Shown: positions 1 through 7,469 of the stretch, piece by piece
How the letters are laid out: every line of letters starts with the position of its first letter
Position numbering within the stretch: position 1 is the first letter of the stretch
From: Nostoc sp. NMS4
Lineage (GTDB): Bacteria > Cyanobacteriota > Cyanobacteriia > Cyanobacteriales > Nostocaceae
Assembly: GCF_017115095.1 (NCBI RefSeq)
Contig: NZ_JABXKI010000280.1
Span: 1 to 41,771 of the forward strand
Direction: 5' to 3'
Length of the DNA stretch: 41,771 bases
Notes under the pieces: generated by a model
Database searches by the model: none
Told to the model about the DNA's origin: nothing
Seen by the model: only the letters and a program-made list of their open reading frames with translations
Program-made: the position numbers and the translations under genes

Positions 1-25
1 GCTGAAATTCTGTTGTGGAAGGAAT

Positions 26-56
26 TGCGTAGGCGAAGCCCGTCGTAGACATCGCA
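26..56. repeat. GC-rich dispersed palindromic repeat
   Basis: A stretch with the core GTAGGCGAAGCCCGTCGTAG, of the kind scattered through Nostoc genomes. Here it lies in frame inside the C-terminal Rpn fragment, so it would be translated. Related short GC-rich pieces occur at 595-660, 8745-8815, 16340-16440, 23340-23390 and 37940-38060. Confidence 0.5.
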
Positions 57-453
57 CTTTTATGAAGCATTTTGAGTACAGATGGTTCTTCTATCTTATT
101 GATAACTTCGACAATAGAGTTTGACACTTCTCCAAATCGTGTTTCTAGCACTGTAATGATGTTTTCTCTAGCATTTTCGACAATTCCTTCTTCTTTTGCT
201 AGCCTTTCAATACTAGTTACGTACCGCATTTTATCTGCCTCTTCGTAACTTCTCACTTCTGTTTTAAAACTAAGCGCCAACTCTTTTGGCAAAACCATCA
301 CCCAGTCGATAAACCGAAATAGTTCCCGAATATCTTCCCGGCTATATCCCCGTTCATACAGCCATCTGACTAGGCTTAGTTTCCACTGTAGCCGATTTTG
401 TGGGTTTCGTTGCGTTGCCTTGGTCTTGAGATGCGCCATCACAATCTAATTAC

Positions 454-494
454 TAATTCGTAATTCGTAATTCGTAATTCGTAATTCGTAATTG
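454..494. repeat. Tandem heptamer repeat (TAATTCG)5
   Basis: Five exact head-to-tail copies of TAATTCG at 454-488 followed by a partial copy. This is a short tandemly repeated (STRR-type) heptamer, well known between genes in heterocystous cyanobacteria. It lies just upstream of the ATG (439) of the remaining Rpn C-terminal fragment. Copies of the same heptamer in either orientation recur at 6208-6238 and in the palindrome at 29259-29285. Confidence 0.85.
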
Positions 495-594
495 AAGAAT
501 AGAGAGTAACTTGATTAATCAATGAACACACAAAAGCGCGTAGCATTATTATTTTGAAGCAAGTGACTTTAGTTGTGGGATAATAATTACGAAT

Positions 595-660
595 TACGTT
601 AGCGTAGCGGTAGCGAGTCCGCGATAGCGGAGCGGTAGCGAGTCTTCGAGCGTCGCGTCA
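595..660. repeat. GC-rich tandem repeat block
   Basis: GC-rich block containing two copies of AGCGGTAGCGAGTC about 27 bases apart (first copy from about 607) and ending in GCGTCGCGTCA. Its composition is unlike the AT-rich DNA on both sides. It replaces the central part of the Rpn-family gene and belongs with the other GC-rich dispersed repeats of the window. Confidence 0.6.
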
Positions 661-729
661 TTATCAATTACGAATTATTTTGACTTCTTTCCAAGGACTA
701 TCGTAATCAGTAAGTTGCTCGGTCATGAA

Positions 730-2445
730 TTAAAACAAAAAGTACCTCTGTGCCATTGGTAAAATTGTCGCAGGTTCACAAATCAGCAACTCTCCATCAG
801 CCCTAACTTGATATGTTTCTGGATCTACTTCAATGTGGGGTAGTGCATCATTCAGCTTCATATCCCGCTTACTCAATTTGCGTGTCCCAGAAACTGCAAC
901 TGCTGCCTTTTGTAAACCTAGCTGGCTGGGAATTTCTTTCTCTAAAGCTGCTTGCGAAACAAAAGTTAATGATGTGGCATGACGCGCACCGCCAAAACTA
1001 CCAAACATCGATCGCATATAAACGGGTTGTGGTGTGGGAATACTGGCGTTAGCATCGCCCATTTGCGCCCATGCAATCATTCCGCCTTTAATAACTATCT
1101 CTGGTTTCACGCCAAAAAATGCAGGTCGCCACAAACATAAATCTGCTAATTTTCCCTCTTCCACTGAACCCACATATTGAGCAATTCCGTGAGCGATCGC
1201 TGGATTAATCGTATACTTAGCAACATACCTTTTTGCGCGAAAATTGTCTGCTTTTTCCTCAGTTCCTTGTGGGTTAAGAGTTCCTCGTTGTACCTTCATT
1301 TTGTGAGATGTCTGCCAGGTGCGAATTATCACTTCGCCTACCCTTCCCATTGCCTGAGAATCAGAAGAAATCATGCTAAATGCGCCTAAGTCGTGCAAAA
1401 TGTCTTCAGCAGCAATGGTTTCTCGGCGGATGCGAGATTCGGCAAAAGCGACATCTTCAGCGATCGCAGGATCAAGATGATGACATACCATCAACATATC
1501 CAGGTGTTCATCTAAAGTGTTGACGGTGTAAGGACGTGTGGGATTGGTGGAAGATGGCAAAACATTGGCTTGGCTGCAAACCTTGATGATATCTGGTGCG
1601 TGTCCACCCCCTGCGCCTTCGGTGTGGTAGGTGTGGATGGTACGATTTTTGAAAGCTGCGATCGTATCTTCCACAAATCCGGCTTCATTCAATGTATCAG
1701 TATGAATTGCTACTTGTACATCATAAACATCGGCAACACTGAGGCAAGTATCAATTGCTGCGGGTGTAGTTCCCCAATCTTCATGAAGTTTTAACCCCAT
1801 TGCACCGGCGGCTACTTGTTCTACAAGTCCTTGGGGTTGACTGGCGTTACCTTTTCCTAAAAACCCTAAGTTGACGGGAAAAGCATCAGCAGCTTGCAGC
1901 ATTCGGTAAATATTCCAAGGGCCAGGGGTGCAGGTAGTGGCATTTGTACCCGTAGCTGGGCCAGTACCACCGCCGATCATGGTGGTTATGCCGGAAGCGA
2001 TCGCCACTTCAATTTGTTGGGGGCAAATAAAATGAATATGGGCATCAATACCGCCAGCAGTGAGAATCATTCCTTCACCAGCTAAGGCTTCGGTTCCGGG
2101 TCCGATAATGATATCTATATTGTCTTGAATATAAGGATTTCCGGCTTTACCAATTTTGAAAATTTTGCCATCTTTAATGCCGATATCCGCTTTAACAATA
2201 CCCCACCAATCGAGAATTAAGGCATTAGTAATGACTAAATCTACAGCACCATCAGCGTTAGAAATGGGGGATTGTCCCATCCCGTCTCTGATAACTTTAC
2301 CGCCGCCAAATTTCACTTCATCGCCGTAGTTGGTGAAATCTTGTTCAACTTCAATAAATAATTCTGTATCTGCAAGTCGGATGCGATCGCCTACTGTTGG
2401 CCCATAGGTTTCGGCGTAGGCGCGGCGATCCATTCTGTAAGGCAT
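730..2445 (-). CDS. ureC: Urease alpha subunit
   Basis: Catalytic subunit of urease, hydrolysing urea to ammonia and carbamate at a cytosolic dinuclear nickel centre. The 571-residue protein has the complete active site: His136 and His138 (in DAHIHF), carbamylated Lys219 (GLKLHEDWG), His248 and His274 as nickel ligands, catalytic His322 (MVCHHLDP) and Asp362 (SSDSQAMG). Offsets from the Klebsiella numbering are a constant +2. The start at 2445 (MPYRMDRR) is preceded by CAGGAG eight bases upstream. An upstream in-frame start would add 15 residues absent from the family. Unusually, ureC does not directly follow ureB: about 2 kb with three plus-strand genes lie between. It therefore probably needs its own promoter in 2446-2742. 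ureE, ureF and ureG are not in the window. Confidence 0.97.
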   Translation of the reverse strand: MPYRMDRRAYAETYGPTVGDRIRLADTELFIEVEQDFTNYGDEVKFGGGKVIRDGMGQSPISNADGAVDLVITNALILDWWGIVKADIGIKDGKIFKIGKAGNPYIQDNIDIIIGPGTEALAGEGMILTAGGIDAHIHFICPQQIEVAIASGITTMIGGGTGPATGTNATTCTPGPWNIYRMLQAADAFPVNLGFLGKGNASQPQGLVEQVAAGAMGLKLHEDWGTTPAAIDTCLSVADVYDVQVAIHTDTLNEAGFVEDTIAAFKNRTIHTYHTEGAGGGHAPDIIKVCSQANVLPSSTNPTRPYTVNTLDEHLDMLMVCHHLDPAIAEDVAFAESRIRRETIAAEDILHDLGAFSMISSDSQAMGRVGEVIIRTWQTSHKMKVQRGTLNPQGTEEKADNFRAKRYVAKYTINPAIAHGIAQYVGSVEEGKLADLCLWRPAFFGVKPEIVIKGGMIAWAQMGDANASIPTPQPVYMRSMFGSFGGARHATSLTFVSQAALEKEIPSQLGLQKAAVAVSGTRKLSKRDMKLNDALPHIEVDPETYQVRADGELLICEPATILPMAQRYFLF

Positions 2446-2742
2446 AATGCTACTCCTGACGATGGTGTTGATTTTAATATTTTTCAGCACCGTTATGGGG
2501 ATAAGGTGATAATTTTTGTCTAACTTGATATTTTTACGATGGCAGTAAATTTAGGGAAATAAATATTAATGAAATAAAACTGAAGTTAACAGTGACGAAG
2601 AATATTTGGCACATTTGCTGAAAAATTTCCGTATAAATACAGATTATATCCCAATGTTTACACAGGTAAGCTAAGAAAGCAAATGTACTCTGCATTATCT
2701 AGAGTTACATCTAAAATTTAATCAGATTTGGCATTTAATTAT
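2446..2742. other. Divergent intergenic region between ureC and a plus-strand gene
   Basis: About 300 AT-rich bases that must carry the ureC promoter (minus strand) and that of the gene starting near 2743. I looked for an NtcA site of the form GTA-N8-TAC and saw none. No hairpin or repeat stands out. Confidence 0.4.
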
Positions 2743-3669
2743 ATGTTATTTGAAGCACTATTTGCTGCTGGTACAACAGTCCTCAGAGAGTTTGTAAGAT
2801 GTACTGCTGTAGAGGTTATTCGTCATACAGTAGAAGTCATTCGTCATTGGGCTAAGTCCCGCAGCAATAAAGACTCTTCAAGTCAACAGACAAATAGTTC
2901 TTATAGTAACAAGACTGCTAAAAATGTAACTGAGGAACTTGAGATAATTGATGTTGAGGTTGTTGAACTTGAACGCAAAGAACGACGTGACGGCCATATA
3001 TCCCGGCAAGATCAAGAACACAAGCAAGAACTAGAGCTTTTGCGAACTGATAAATTTAAGGAATATCAAGAACTTAAATCGGAAGAAATTGCGGAAGATC
3101 AGTGTGCAAGTCCTGAAGACTACGAAACCTCAACTTTAGACACTGATAAGGTTCATATACTGCAATTTCACATGGGTCAAGTTGTCTTAGAGAAAAAATG
3201 CAGTTGCGGAAAAGCGATGATTTTGCAGTCTCAAAAGCGTCTTGATGGCAGTCTTTACCAACTTAGTGACTTTTTCTGGGCTTGTACTGGCTTCTACAAT
3301 AACCTGCCTCTACAATGCAAAAGAACAAAGAGCTTTACAGCTATGGATGTAGGTTTTCTTCATAAGTCTGATATTTTTGAATTTCAAGTTTCAAACCAAC
3401 AACTTTCTACAATATTTGATGATACCTCTGTAAAAAAAGCAACAATCTCCCGAATAAAGTCACATCTGAAAGAAAAAGATGATGAAATACTTTGTCCGGT
3501 GCATCATTTGCCCATGATATTACGTGAAAAAATTCATCATTCAGGTGTTGCTCTGGATATGTTTTTTCTCGCATGTCCTCACACTGGATGCCAGCAAGTT
3601 GTTAAGTTAAAATCACCTGCTCAGTTGGCCGCCTACTTGAAACGGAGAGAGGGGCGTGGAATTCTCTAG
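2743..3669 (+). CDS. Hypothetical protein with coiled-coil middle and two Cys-rich (zinc-ribbon-like) repeats
   Basis: Not a family I recognise. The 308-residue protein has a short hydrophobic N-terminus (MLFEALFAAGTTV), a Ser/Thr/Asn-rich linker, a charged Glu/Lys-rich central helix likely to form a coiled coil (about residues 65-120), and two cysteine-rich modules. The first contains CSCGKAM and later FFWACTG with a further Cys. The second contains CPVHHLPM and FFLACPHTGC. Both share the layout of Cys pair, about 25 residues, FF-x-AC, suggesting a duplicated zinc ribbon like those at topoisomerase or restriction-nuclease C-termini. A TTG at 2728 could extend it by five residues; neither start has a clear ribosome binding site. 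It runs opposite to the urease genes between ureB and ureC, so is probably an insertion. Confidence 0.7.
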   Translation: MLFEALFAAGTTVLREFVRCTAVEVIRHTVEVIRHWAKSRSNKDSSSQQTNSSYSNKTAKNVTEELEIIDVEVVELERKERRDGHISRQDQEHKQELELLRTDKFKEYQELKSEEIAEDQCASPEDYETSTLDTDKVHILQFHMGQVVLEKKCSCGKAMILQSQKRLDGSLYQLSDFFWACTGFYNNLPLQCKRTKSFTAMDVGFLHKSDIFEFQVSNQQLSTIFDDTSVKKATISRIKSHLKEKDDEILCPVHHLPMILREKIHHSGVALDMFFLACPHTGCQQVVKLKSPAQLAAYLKRREGRGIL

Positions 3670-3822
3670 AATGTAATTCAGAATGTAATTCAAATAATTA
3701 ATCAATTAAGCTAAATATTGGGTTTGTGAAATTATGCAATTCTCTACAAGATGGTAAAAACCAAGGGGCTTTCGAGAATTTGGTTTATGCTATAAATGAG
3801 CGTTCTTGAAGGCGTAGACAGA

Positions 3823-4035
3823 ATGACCCTAGCAGATATAATTCCTATAGCTCGAAAGCTTTCTCCATCAGAAAAGCTCAAGTTAATTCGCATCCTTGCC
3901 GAAGATTTAGATACAGCCGAGGATATTTCTCCATTGGAACCCTTCAAAACTTACGATTTACCTACTCCTTATAATAGCTTTGGGGCTGGTGCAGTCATGA
4001 TGGAAGCACTCAAATCACAGGATTCGAGTGATTAA
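3823..4035 (+). CDS. Small acidic protein, partner of the retropepsin-like gene
   Basis: A 70-residue protein beginning MTLADIIPIARKLSPSEKLK. The LSPSEKLKLIRILAEDLD helix followed by a Pro-rich tail (LPTPYNSFGAG) matches small cyanobacterial proteins that, from memory, are found directly upstream of retropepsin-like genes. Its size, acidity and tight spacing (stop at 4035, next ATG at 4041) resemble the first gene of a toxin-antitoxin pair. That role is inference only; no toxin or antitoxin fold can be proven. An in-frame ATG at 3796 would add nine residues, and no Shine-Dalgarno motif distinguishes the two starts. Confidence 0.7.
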   Translation: MTLADIIPIARKLSPSEKLKLIRILAEDLDTAEDISPLEPFKTYDLPTPYNSFGAGAVMMEALKSQDSSD

Positions 4036-4040
4036 CCTCT

Positions 4041-4445
4041 ATGCGGTTTAATTATTCAACCACAAGTTCCACTCAAAACGAATTTGATAGCTTACCCAGA
4101 ATTCCCCTAGTTTTAAGTCGAGAAAATCACAGCATAGAAGTAAGCGGTTTAGTTGATAGCGGTGCTACTGTCAATGTTATGCCCTATGAACTAGGGCTTC
4201 AGTTGGGTGGAATTTGGGATGAGCGTAAAGCTATTATTCAATTGGCAGGAAATCTCAGCAATCAAGCTGCTATACCATTTTTCGCAAGGGCTGAAATTAG
4301 CAATTTTCCACCTGTGGAGTTAGTATTTGCATGGGTAATCAGTCTTAATGCTCCTTTAATTCTTGGACAAACAAATTTTTTCTTGGAATTCGATGTTTGT
4401 TTTTATCGTTCAAAATTAGAGTTTGAAATTAAACCTATTCAATAA
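4041..4445 (+). CDS. Retropepsin-like (clan AA) aspartic protease-fold protein
   Basis: A 134-residue protein with the single-lobe aspartic protease signature LVDSGATVNVMP (hydrophobic-hydrophobic-D-S-G-A-T/S) at about residues 36-47, followed by the expected beta-rich sequence and a second hydrophobic-Gly element (LILGQTNFF) near the C-terminus where retropepsins carry the conserved LLG. Such single-domain proteins would have to dimerise to be active. The gene starts five bases after the preceding small gene stops, so the two are surely cotranscribed. The natural substrate is unknown. Located between ureB and ureC in opposite orientation. Confidence 0.8.
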   Translation: MRFNYSTTSSTQNEFDSLPRIPLVLSRENHSIEVSGLVDSGATVNVMPYELGLQLGGIWDERKAIIQLAGNLSNQAAIPFFARAEISNFPPVELVFAWVISLNAPLILGQTNFFLEFDVCFYRSKLEFEIKPIQ

Positions 4446-4500
4446 GCTTTTTTAAATGCAAAGGGACGCTAAGGAAAGTGCAGAGGTTCGCGGAGGGTTT

Positions 4501-4806
4501 TTAGAGGTTTCCGTTAATTTTGGCGTTGAAGCCGTAGATTTGGCGAGTACCGACGAGGGGGATTAGTGTGATTTCTTTTTCGTCGCCTGGTTCAAAGCGA
4601 ACTGCGGTTCCTGCGGGGATATCGAGGCGCATTCCTCTGGCTTGTTCTCTGTCAAAGTTTAAGGCGGTGTTAACTTCATAAAAGTGATAGTGGGAACCAA
4701 CTTGTATGGGGCGATCGCCTGTATTTGACACTTGTAATTTTATAGTTGGACGACCAACATTTAGTTCAATTTCACCTTCTAGTGTGATAATTTCTCCAGG
4801 AATCAT
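4501..4806 (-). CDS. ureB: Urease beta subunit
   Basis: Small structural subunit of urease, 101 residues, the usual length. It begins [19 protein letters not shown] and contains the conserved [11 protein letters not shown] and [18 protein letters not shown] motifs of the family. It assembles with UreA and UreC in the cytosolic (alpha-beta-gamma)3 enzyme. It starts 21 bases after ureA stops, in the operon ureD-ureA-ureB. Normally ureC would follow directly; here the next downstream genes are on the other strand. Confidence 0.97.
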   Translation of the reverse strand: MIPGEIITLEGEIELNVGRPTIKLQVSNTGDRPIQVGSHYHFYEVNTALNFDREQARGMRLDIPAGTAVRFEPGDEKEITLIPLVGTRQIYGFNAKINGNL

Positions 4807-4827
4807 AATAAATTCAAAGTTCCAAAC

Positions 4828-5130
4828 TTAACGAATTGGATTATGTACTGTTACTAACTTTGTGCCATCAGGAAAAGTTGCTTCTACCTGTACGTCATGC
4901 ACCATTTCAGGTATACCTTCCATGACATCATCTTGCGTTAAGAGAGTTGTACCATAACTCATTAATTCAGCTACAGTTTGCCCATCTCTTGCACCTTCTA
5001 AAATGGCAGCAGAAATATAAGCGATCGCTTCAGGATAATTCAGTTTTAAACCCCTTCCTTTACGTCGTTCTGCTAATAAAGCAGCAGTAAAAATTAATAG
5101 CTTATCTTTTTCCTGCGGCGTAAGTTGCAT
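4828..5130 (-). CDS. ureA: Urease gamma subunit
   Basis: Urease gamma subunit, 100 residues, full length. It begins [20 protein letters not shown] and contains the family-specific [16 protein letters not shown] and [20 protein letters not shown] sequences. It is a structural part of the urease trimer. ureD ends 39 bases upstream and ureB begins 21 bases downstream, all on the minus strand, which indicates one transcript. TCTCCT-type sequence just before the start reads as AGGAGA on the coding strand, a good ribosome binding site. Confidence 0.97.
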   Translation of the reverse strand: MQLTPQEKDKLLIFTAALLAERRKGRGLKLNYPEAIAYISAAILEGARDGQTVAELMSYGTTLLTQDDVMEGIPEMVHDVQVEATFPDGTKLVTVHNPIR

Positions 5131-5169
5131 TCCTATCTCCTCTGTGTTCTCTGCGCCTCTGCGGTTAGT

Positions 5170-6009
5170 TTAAACCTGCCATACTCTTGGTATACAATTA
5201 CCACGATTCAAAAAAGAAACTCGCAGCAACTGCCAAACATCAATAAACCAGTTTCTCACCTCAGATGTAGAAGTACCGCGATATCGACACAATAATCCAT
5301 GTTGTAACCGACTAACACCCGCTTCTCCTTCCCCATGCCATAAATTTCGCGTTTTTTCGATGATTTCTGCGGAAACTGCACCACCAACCCAAACTAGACT
5401 ACCTACGATTGGTTTTCCAGCCAAGCCATGAGGACTGTGAAAAACATCTTCACTACCCGGTAAGTATTGGCGATCGATCCATAAAGGAATACCTTGTTGC
5501 CAAATTTCGGTATGCGATCGCCATTCTCCAAGGTAAAATCTCTCTCCTCTAGCAGTGCGACCAAATCGGGTAATTTCCCAGCCTAACCAACTGCCCCCGG
5601 TTGCTAATTCTACCCGTAAATCTTGCCGATAAATCGCCCCGTTAAATAAAATTGTCTCTTGCGGCAACCATTCTAAACAAGCGCCAGCATCAACTTGTAT
5701 CTGGATGCTTTGTCTAGCTTGCAGTGCATTACTGCGGTATATCTTGCTTGCAGCAGCCGTGGTAATTAAGGTTTGGGCTTGGGGTTGGAGGTGGACATTA
5801 GAGGAAAGGCGATCGCCTCCCACAACTCCCCCAGCCGTGTGTAAAATGACGCTATGACAAACTCTTTCGCCCTCTGGGTAAAATGGGCGTTGTACCTTCA
5901 GAGGCGCTTGTTGGTGATTGTAAATTAACTGGGTTTTATTTTGGCGATCGGCGTAGACTAAATTAAGTTTTCCATGCCAACCGTCTGCTGTTTGTGAGTT
6001 GCAGATCAT
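5170..6009 (-). CDS. ureD: Urease accessory protein UreD
   Basis: 279-residue accessory protein that, with UreF and UreG, holds apo-urease in a state that allows carbamylation of the lysine and nickel insertion. Conserved UreD elements are visible: the early LIYNHQQAPLKVQRPFYPEG, then SVILHTAGGVVGGD, TTAAASKIYRS and LEWLPQETILFNGA. The length is typical. The start at 6009 (MICNSQTADGW) is the first codon of the urease transcript; the promoter should lie between 6010 and 6178. UreE, UreF and UreG partners are outside the window. Confidence 0.95.
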   Translation of the reverse strand: MICNSQTADGWHGKLNLVYADRQNKTQLIYNHQQAPLKVQRPFYPEGERVCHSVILHTAGGVVGGDRLSSNVHLQPQAQTLITTAAASKIYRSNALQARQSIQIQVDAGACLEWLPQETILFNGAIYRQDLRVELATGGSWLGWEITRFGRTARGERFYLGEWRSHTEIWQQGIPLWIDRQYLPGSEDVFHSPHGLAGKPIVGSLVWVGGAVSAEIIEKTRNLWHGEGEAGVSRLQHGLLCRYRGTSTSEVRNWFIDVWQLLRVSFLNRGNCIPRVWQV

Positions 6010-6178
6010 TTATGAAATAAATATTAAATTTCAGGTGAATTAAATTTCATTAATTCACCCTACCAGTGTTTTACCTGCAATTTATCATTATTTGTTCGAT
6101 AACTTTAATAACGAATGATAATGTCATCCAAAGAATGCCAGAAAAAATTTTGATGTATGTAAATTCAGCCTTTTCGGT

Positions 6179-6206
6179 CAGAATTCAGAATTCATTCTGA
6201 ATTCTG
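6179..6206. repeat. Perfect inverted repeat, possible terminator of the CSP41-like gene
   Basis: Thirteen-base arms (CAGAATTCAGAAT and its complement) separated by two bases. It lies downstream of the minus-strand gene ending at 6229 and upstream of ureD, so it could end the former transcript. It is also a copy of the GAATTCAGAATTCAG-type dispersed repeat seen at 23178-23204 and 37919-38100. It is followed by reverse-orientation copies of the ATTACGA heptamer at 6210-6238. Confidence 0.6.
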
Positions 6207-6228
6207 TTTGATAATTACGAATTACGAA

Positions 6229-7167
6229 TTACGAATTATTTAAAATTTCCTCATCGACAGAAAAATCTACTTCAGCTTTGTCTTTTGCATTAGCTAAATA
6301 ATCATTTTCCAGAGAGTCTTGTAAACCAGAAATCAAATCATATTCAGGATGCCAATTTAATTCTGTTTGCGCTTTATTCACCGAAGCAAAGAAATGCTGC
6401 ACCCGCATCGGAAAAGCTTTGCGCTTGCCGAAATCAAACTTTTTCGGGTCATAGTGGACGATTTTTACAGCATCAGGTGATTTACCAGCCGCTACAGCAC
6501 TGGCACGGGCTAAACCATCAAAAGTGACAAAGCGATCGCCAGAGATATTATAAATCTGCCCTATGGCTTGTTTATTGCCTAAAACCTGAGTCATTGCCTG
6601 TGCTAAATCTTTGACATGACCTAGCTGAGTAATATGCAACCCATTTCCGGGAATCGGAACGGGGCGATCGCGCACAATTCTGTCAAAAAACCAACCTTCC
6701 AACTCATTATAATTACGAGGCCCGTAAATATAAGTAGGACGAATAGAAGTAAAGGGCAATCCTAATTGAGTTAAGTAAGCTTCTGTTTCATGTTTACCCT
6801 TATGCCGACTTTTAGGATCTACTAAATCTCCTTCGACATGGGGTAGTTGGTCAGATTTGAGATACACCCCCGCAGAACTCATATACACAAAATGTTGCAC
6901 TCGGTCTTTAAAAATTTCTGCTAGTGGTTGAGTATCAGTAAGTTCTCGCCCATTATTGTCAAAAATGACATCAAAATTTTCTTGTGATAACTTTGCCTTT
7001 AATTGGTTAGCGTCAGTGCGATCGCCTATAATTTGTCCTACTCCCTGTAAAGAAGGTGCTGGGCGATTCCCACGATTGAACAGCACCACCTCATGTCCTT
7101 CTTCCACTAATAGTTGAGTCAAATAGACACCAATGAACCGAGTACCACCCATAATCAGAATTCGCAT
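6229..7167 (-). CDS. CSP41-like atypical short-chain dehydrogenase/epimerase
   Basis: 312-residue Rossmann protein starting MRILIMGGTRFIGVYL, with the nucleotide-binding GGTRFIG motif. The sequence follows, almost motif by motif, the plant chloroplast stem-loop-binding protein CSP41b: SSAGVYLKSDQLPHVEGD, DPKSRHKGK, RPTYIYGPRNYN, QLGHVKDLA, FDFGKRKAFP and HFFASV. The plant proteins bind and stabilise chloroplast RNA and associate with ribosomes or transcription complexes. A typical YxxxK dehydrogenase pair is not obvious, which fits a non-dehydrogenase role. In databases such proteins are usually labelled NAD-dependent epimerase. It stands alone between repeats, 220 bases upstream of ureD in the same direction but separated by a hairpin. 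Confidence 0.9.
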   Translation of the reverse strand: MRILIMGGTRFIGVYLTQLLVEEGHEVVLFNRGNRPAPSLQGVGQIIGDRTDANQLKAKLSQENFDVIFDNNGRELTDTQPLAEIFKDRVQHFVYMSSAGVYLKSDQLPHVEGDLVDPKSRHKGKHETEAYLTQLGLPFTSIRPTYIYGPRNYNELEGWFFDRIVRDRPVPIPGNGLHITQLGHVKDLAQAMTQVLGNKQAIGQIYNISGDRFVTFDGLARASAVAAGKSPDAVKIVHYDPKKFDFGKRKAFPMRVQHFFASVNKAQTELNWHPEYDLISGLQDSLENDYLANAKDKAEVDFSVDEEILNNS

Positions 7168-7469
7168 AAATTCACCCTTTCTATATCAGTTTTCATCAAG
7201 AGAGTAGAGAGTAGGGGAGACAAGGGAGACAAGGGAGATAAACAAAACTCCTAACTCTTGTACAGACGCGATTCATCGCGTCTCTACTCCTAACGCCCCA
7301 TACCCATTCTGAGATTATCAGGTTGCCGTATCCATCTGGAACCTCTGAAGGAAAGATTGCGTCTTGTGTGCTAATCTGGGGCGCTTCCCGTTAATTAATC
7401 ACAAGGGGAAACTTTTCGGTCGGAGTCTAAGAAAACTATCTTCAATTTTGAATTTTGAATTCTTTAGCT
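7168..7469. other. Divergent intergenic region with repeats
   Basis: Holds the promoters of the CSP41-like gene (minus) and the GT4 gene (plus). It contains a tandem GACAAGGGA repeat near 7219-7238 and an inverted repeat at 7260-7287 (GTACAGACGCGAT, one mismatch to its partner arm). The inverted repeat is a member of the GTAGAGACGCGAT family of Nostoc repeats. No regulator site was recognised. Confidence 0.5.
7260..7287. repeat. Dispersed inverted repeat, GTAGAGACGCGAT family
   Basis: Thirteen-base arms with one mismatch around a two-base centre. A related but diverged copy, with arms reading TGTAGAGGCGTAA, occurs at 13831-13859. Both are free-standing between genes. Confidence 0.7.

Larger units (their letters stand above)
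1..726 (-). pseudogene. Broken Rpn-family (PD-(D/E)XK, DUF4351-like) nuclease/transposase gene
   Basis: On the minus strand an ATG at 726, three bases beyond the ureC stop, opens a frame beginning MTEQLTDYDSPWKEV, which resembles the N-terminus of cyanobacterial Rpn-family proteins. It hits repeat DNA and stops at 664-666. About 225 bases later, from an ATG at 439 to the window edge, a second open frame encodes residues such as WLYERGYSREDIRELFRFID, typical of the C-terminal half of the same family. The central nuclease core is missing and its place is taken by tandem heptamers and GC-rich repeats. Another GC-rich repeat (26-56) is translated into the far C-terminal part. I infer an old gene lost by internal deletion and repeat insertion. 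The C-terminal piece could still be translated alone. The gene continues, or ends, beyond base 1. Confidence 0.6.

Noticed and set aside
454..494. Tandem heptamers as a CRISPR array
   Set aside because: Units are seven bases with no spacers; they are STRR-type repeats. The arrays near 39292, 39360 and 40076 were rejected for the same reason.
1894..2085. Plus-strand frames inside ureC and similar antisense frames in kdpB, dxr and others
   Set aside because: Shadows of strongly conserved genes on the other strand.
6010..6228. NtcA site controlling ureD
   Set aside because: I looked for GTA-N8-TAC on both strands and found only imperfect matches.
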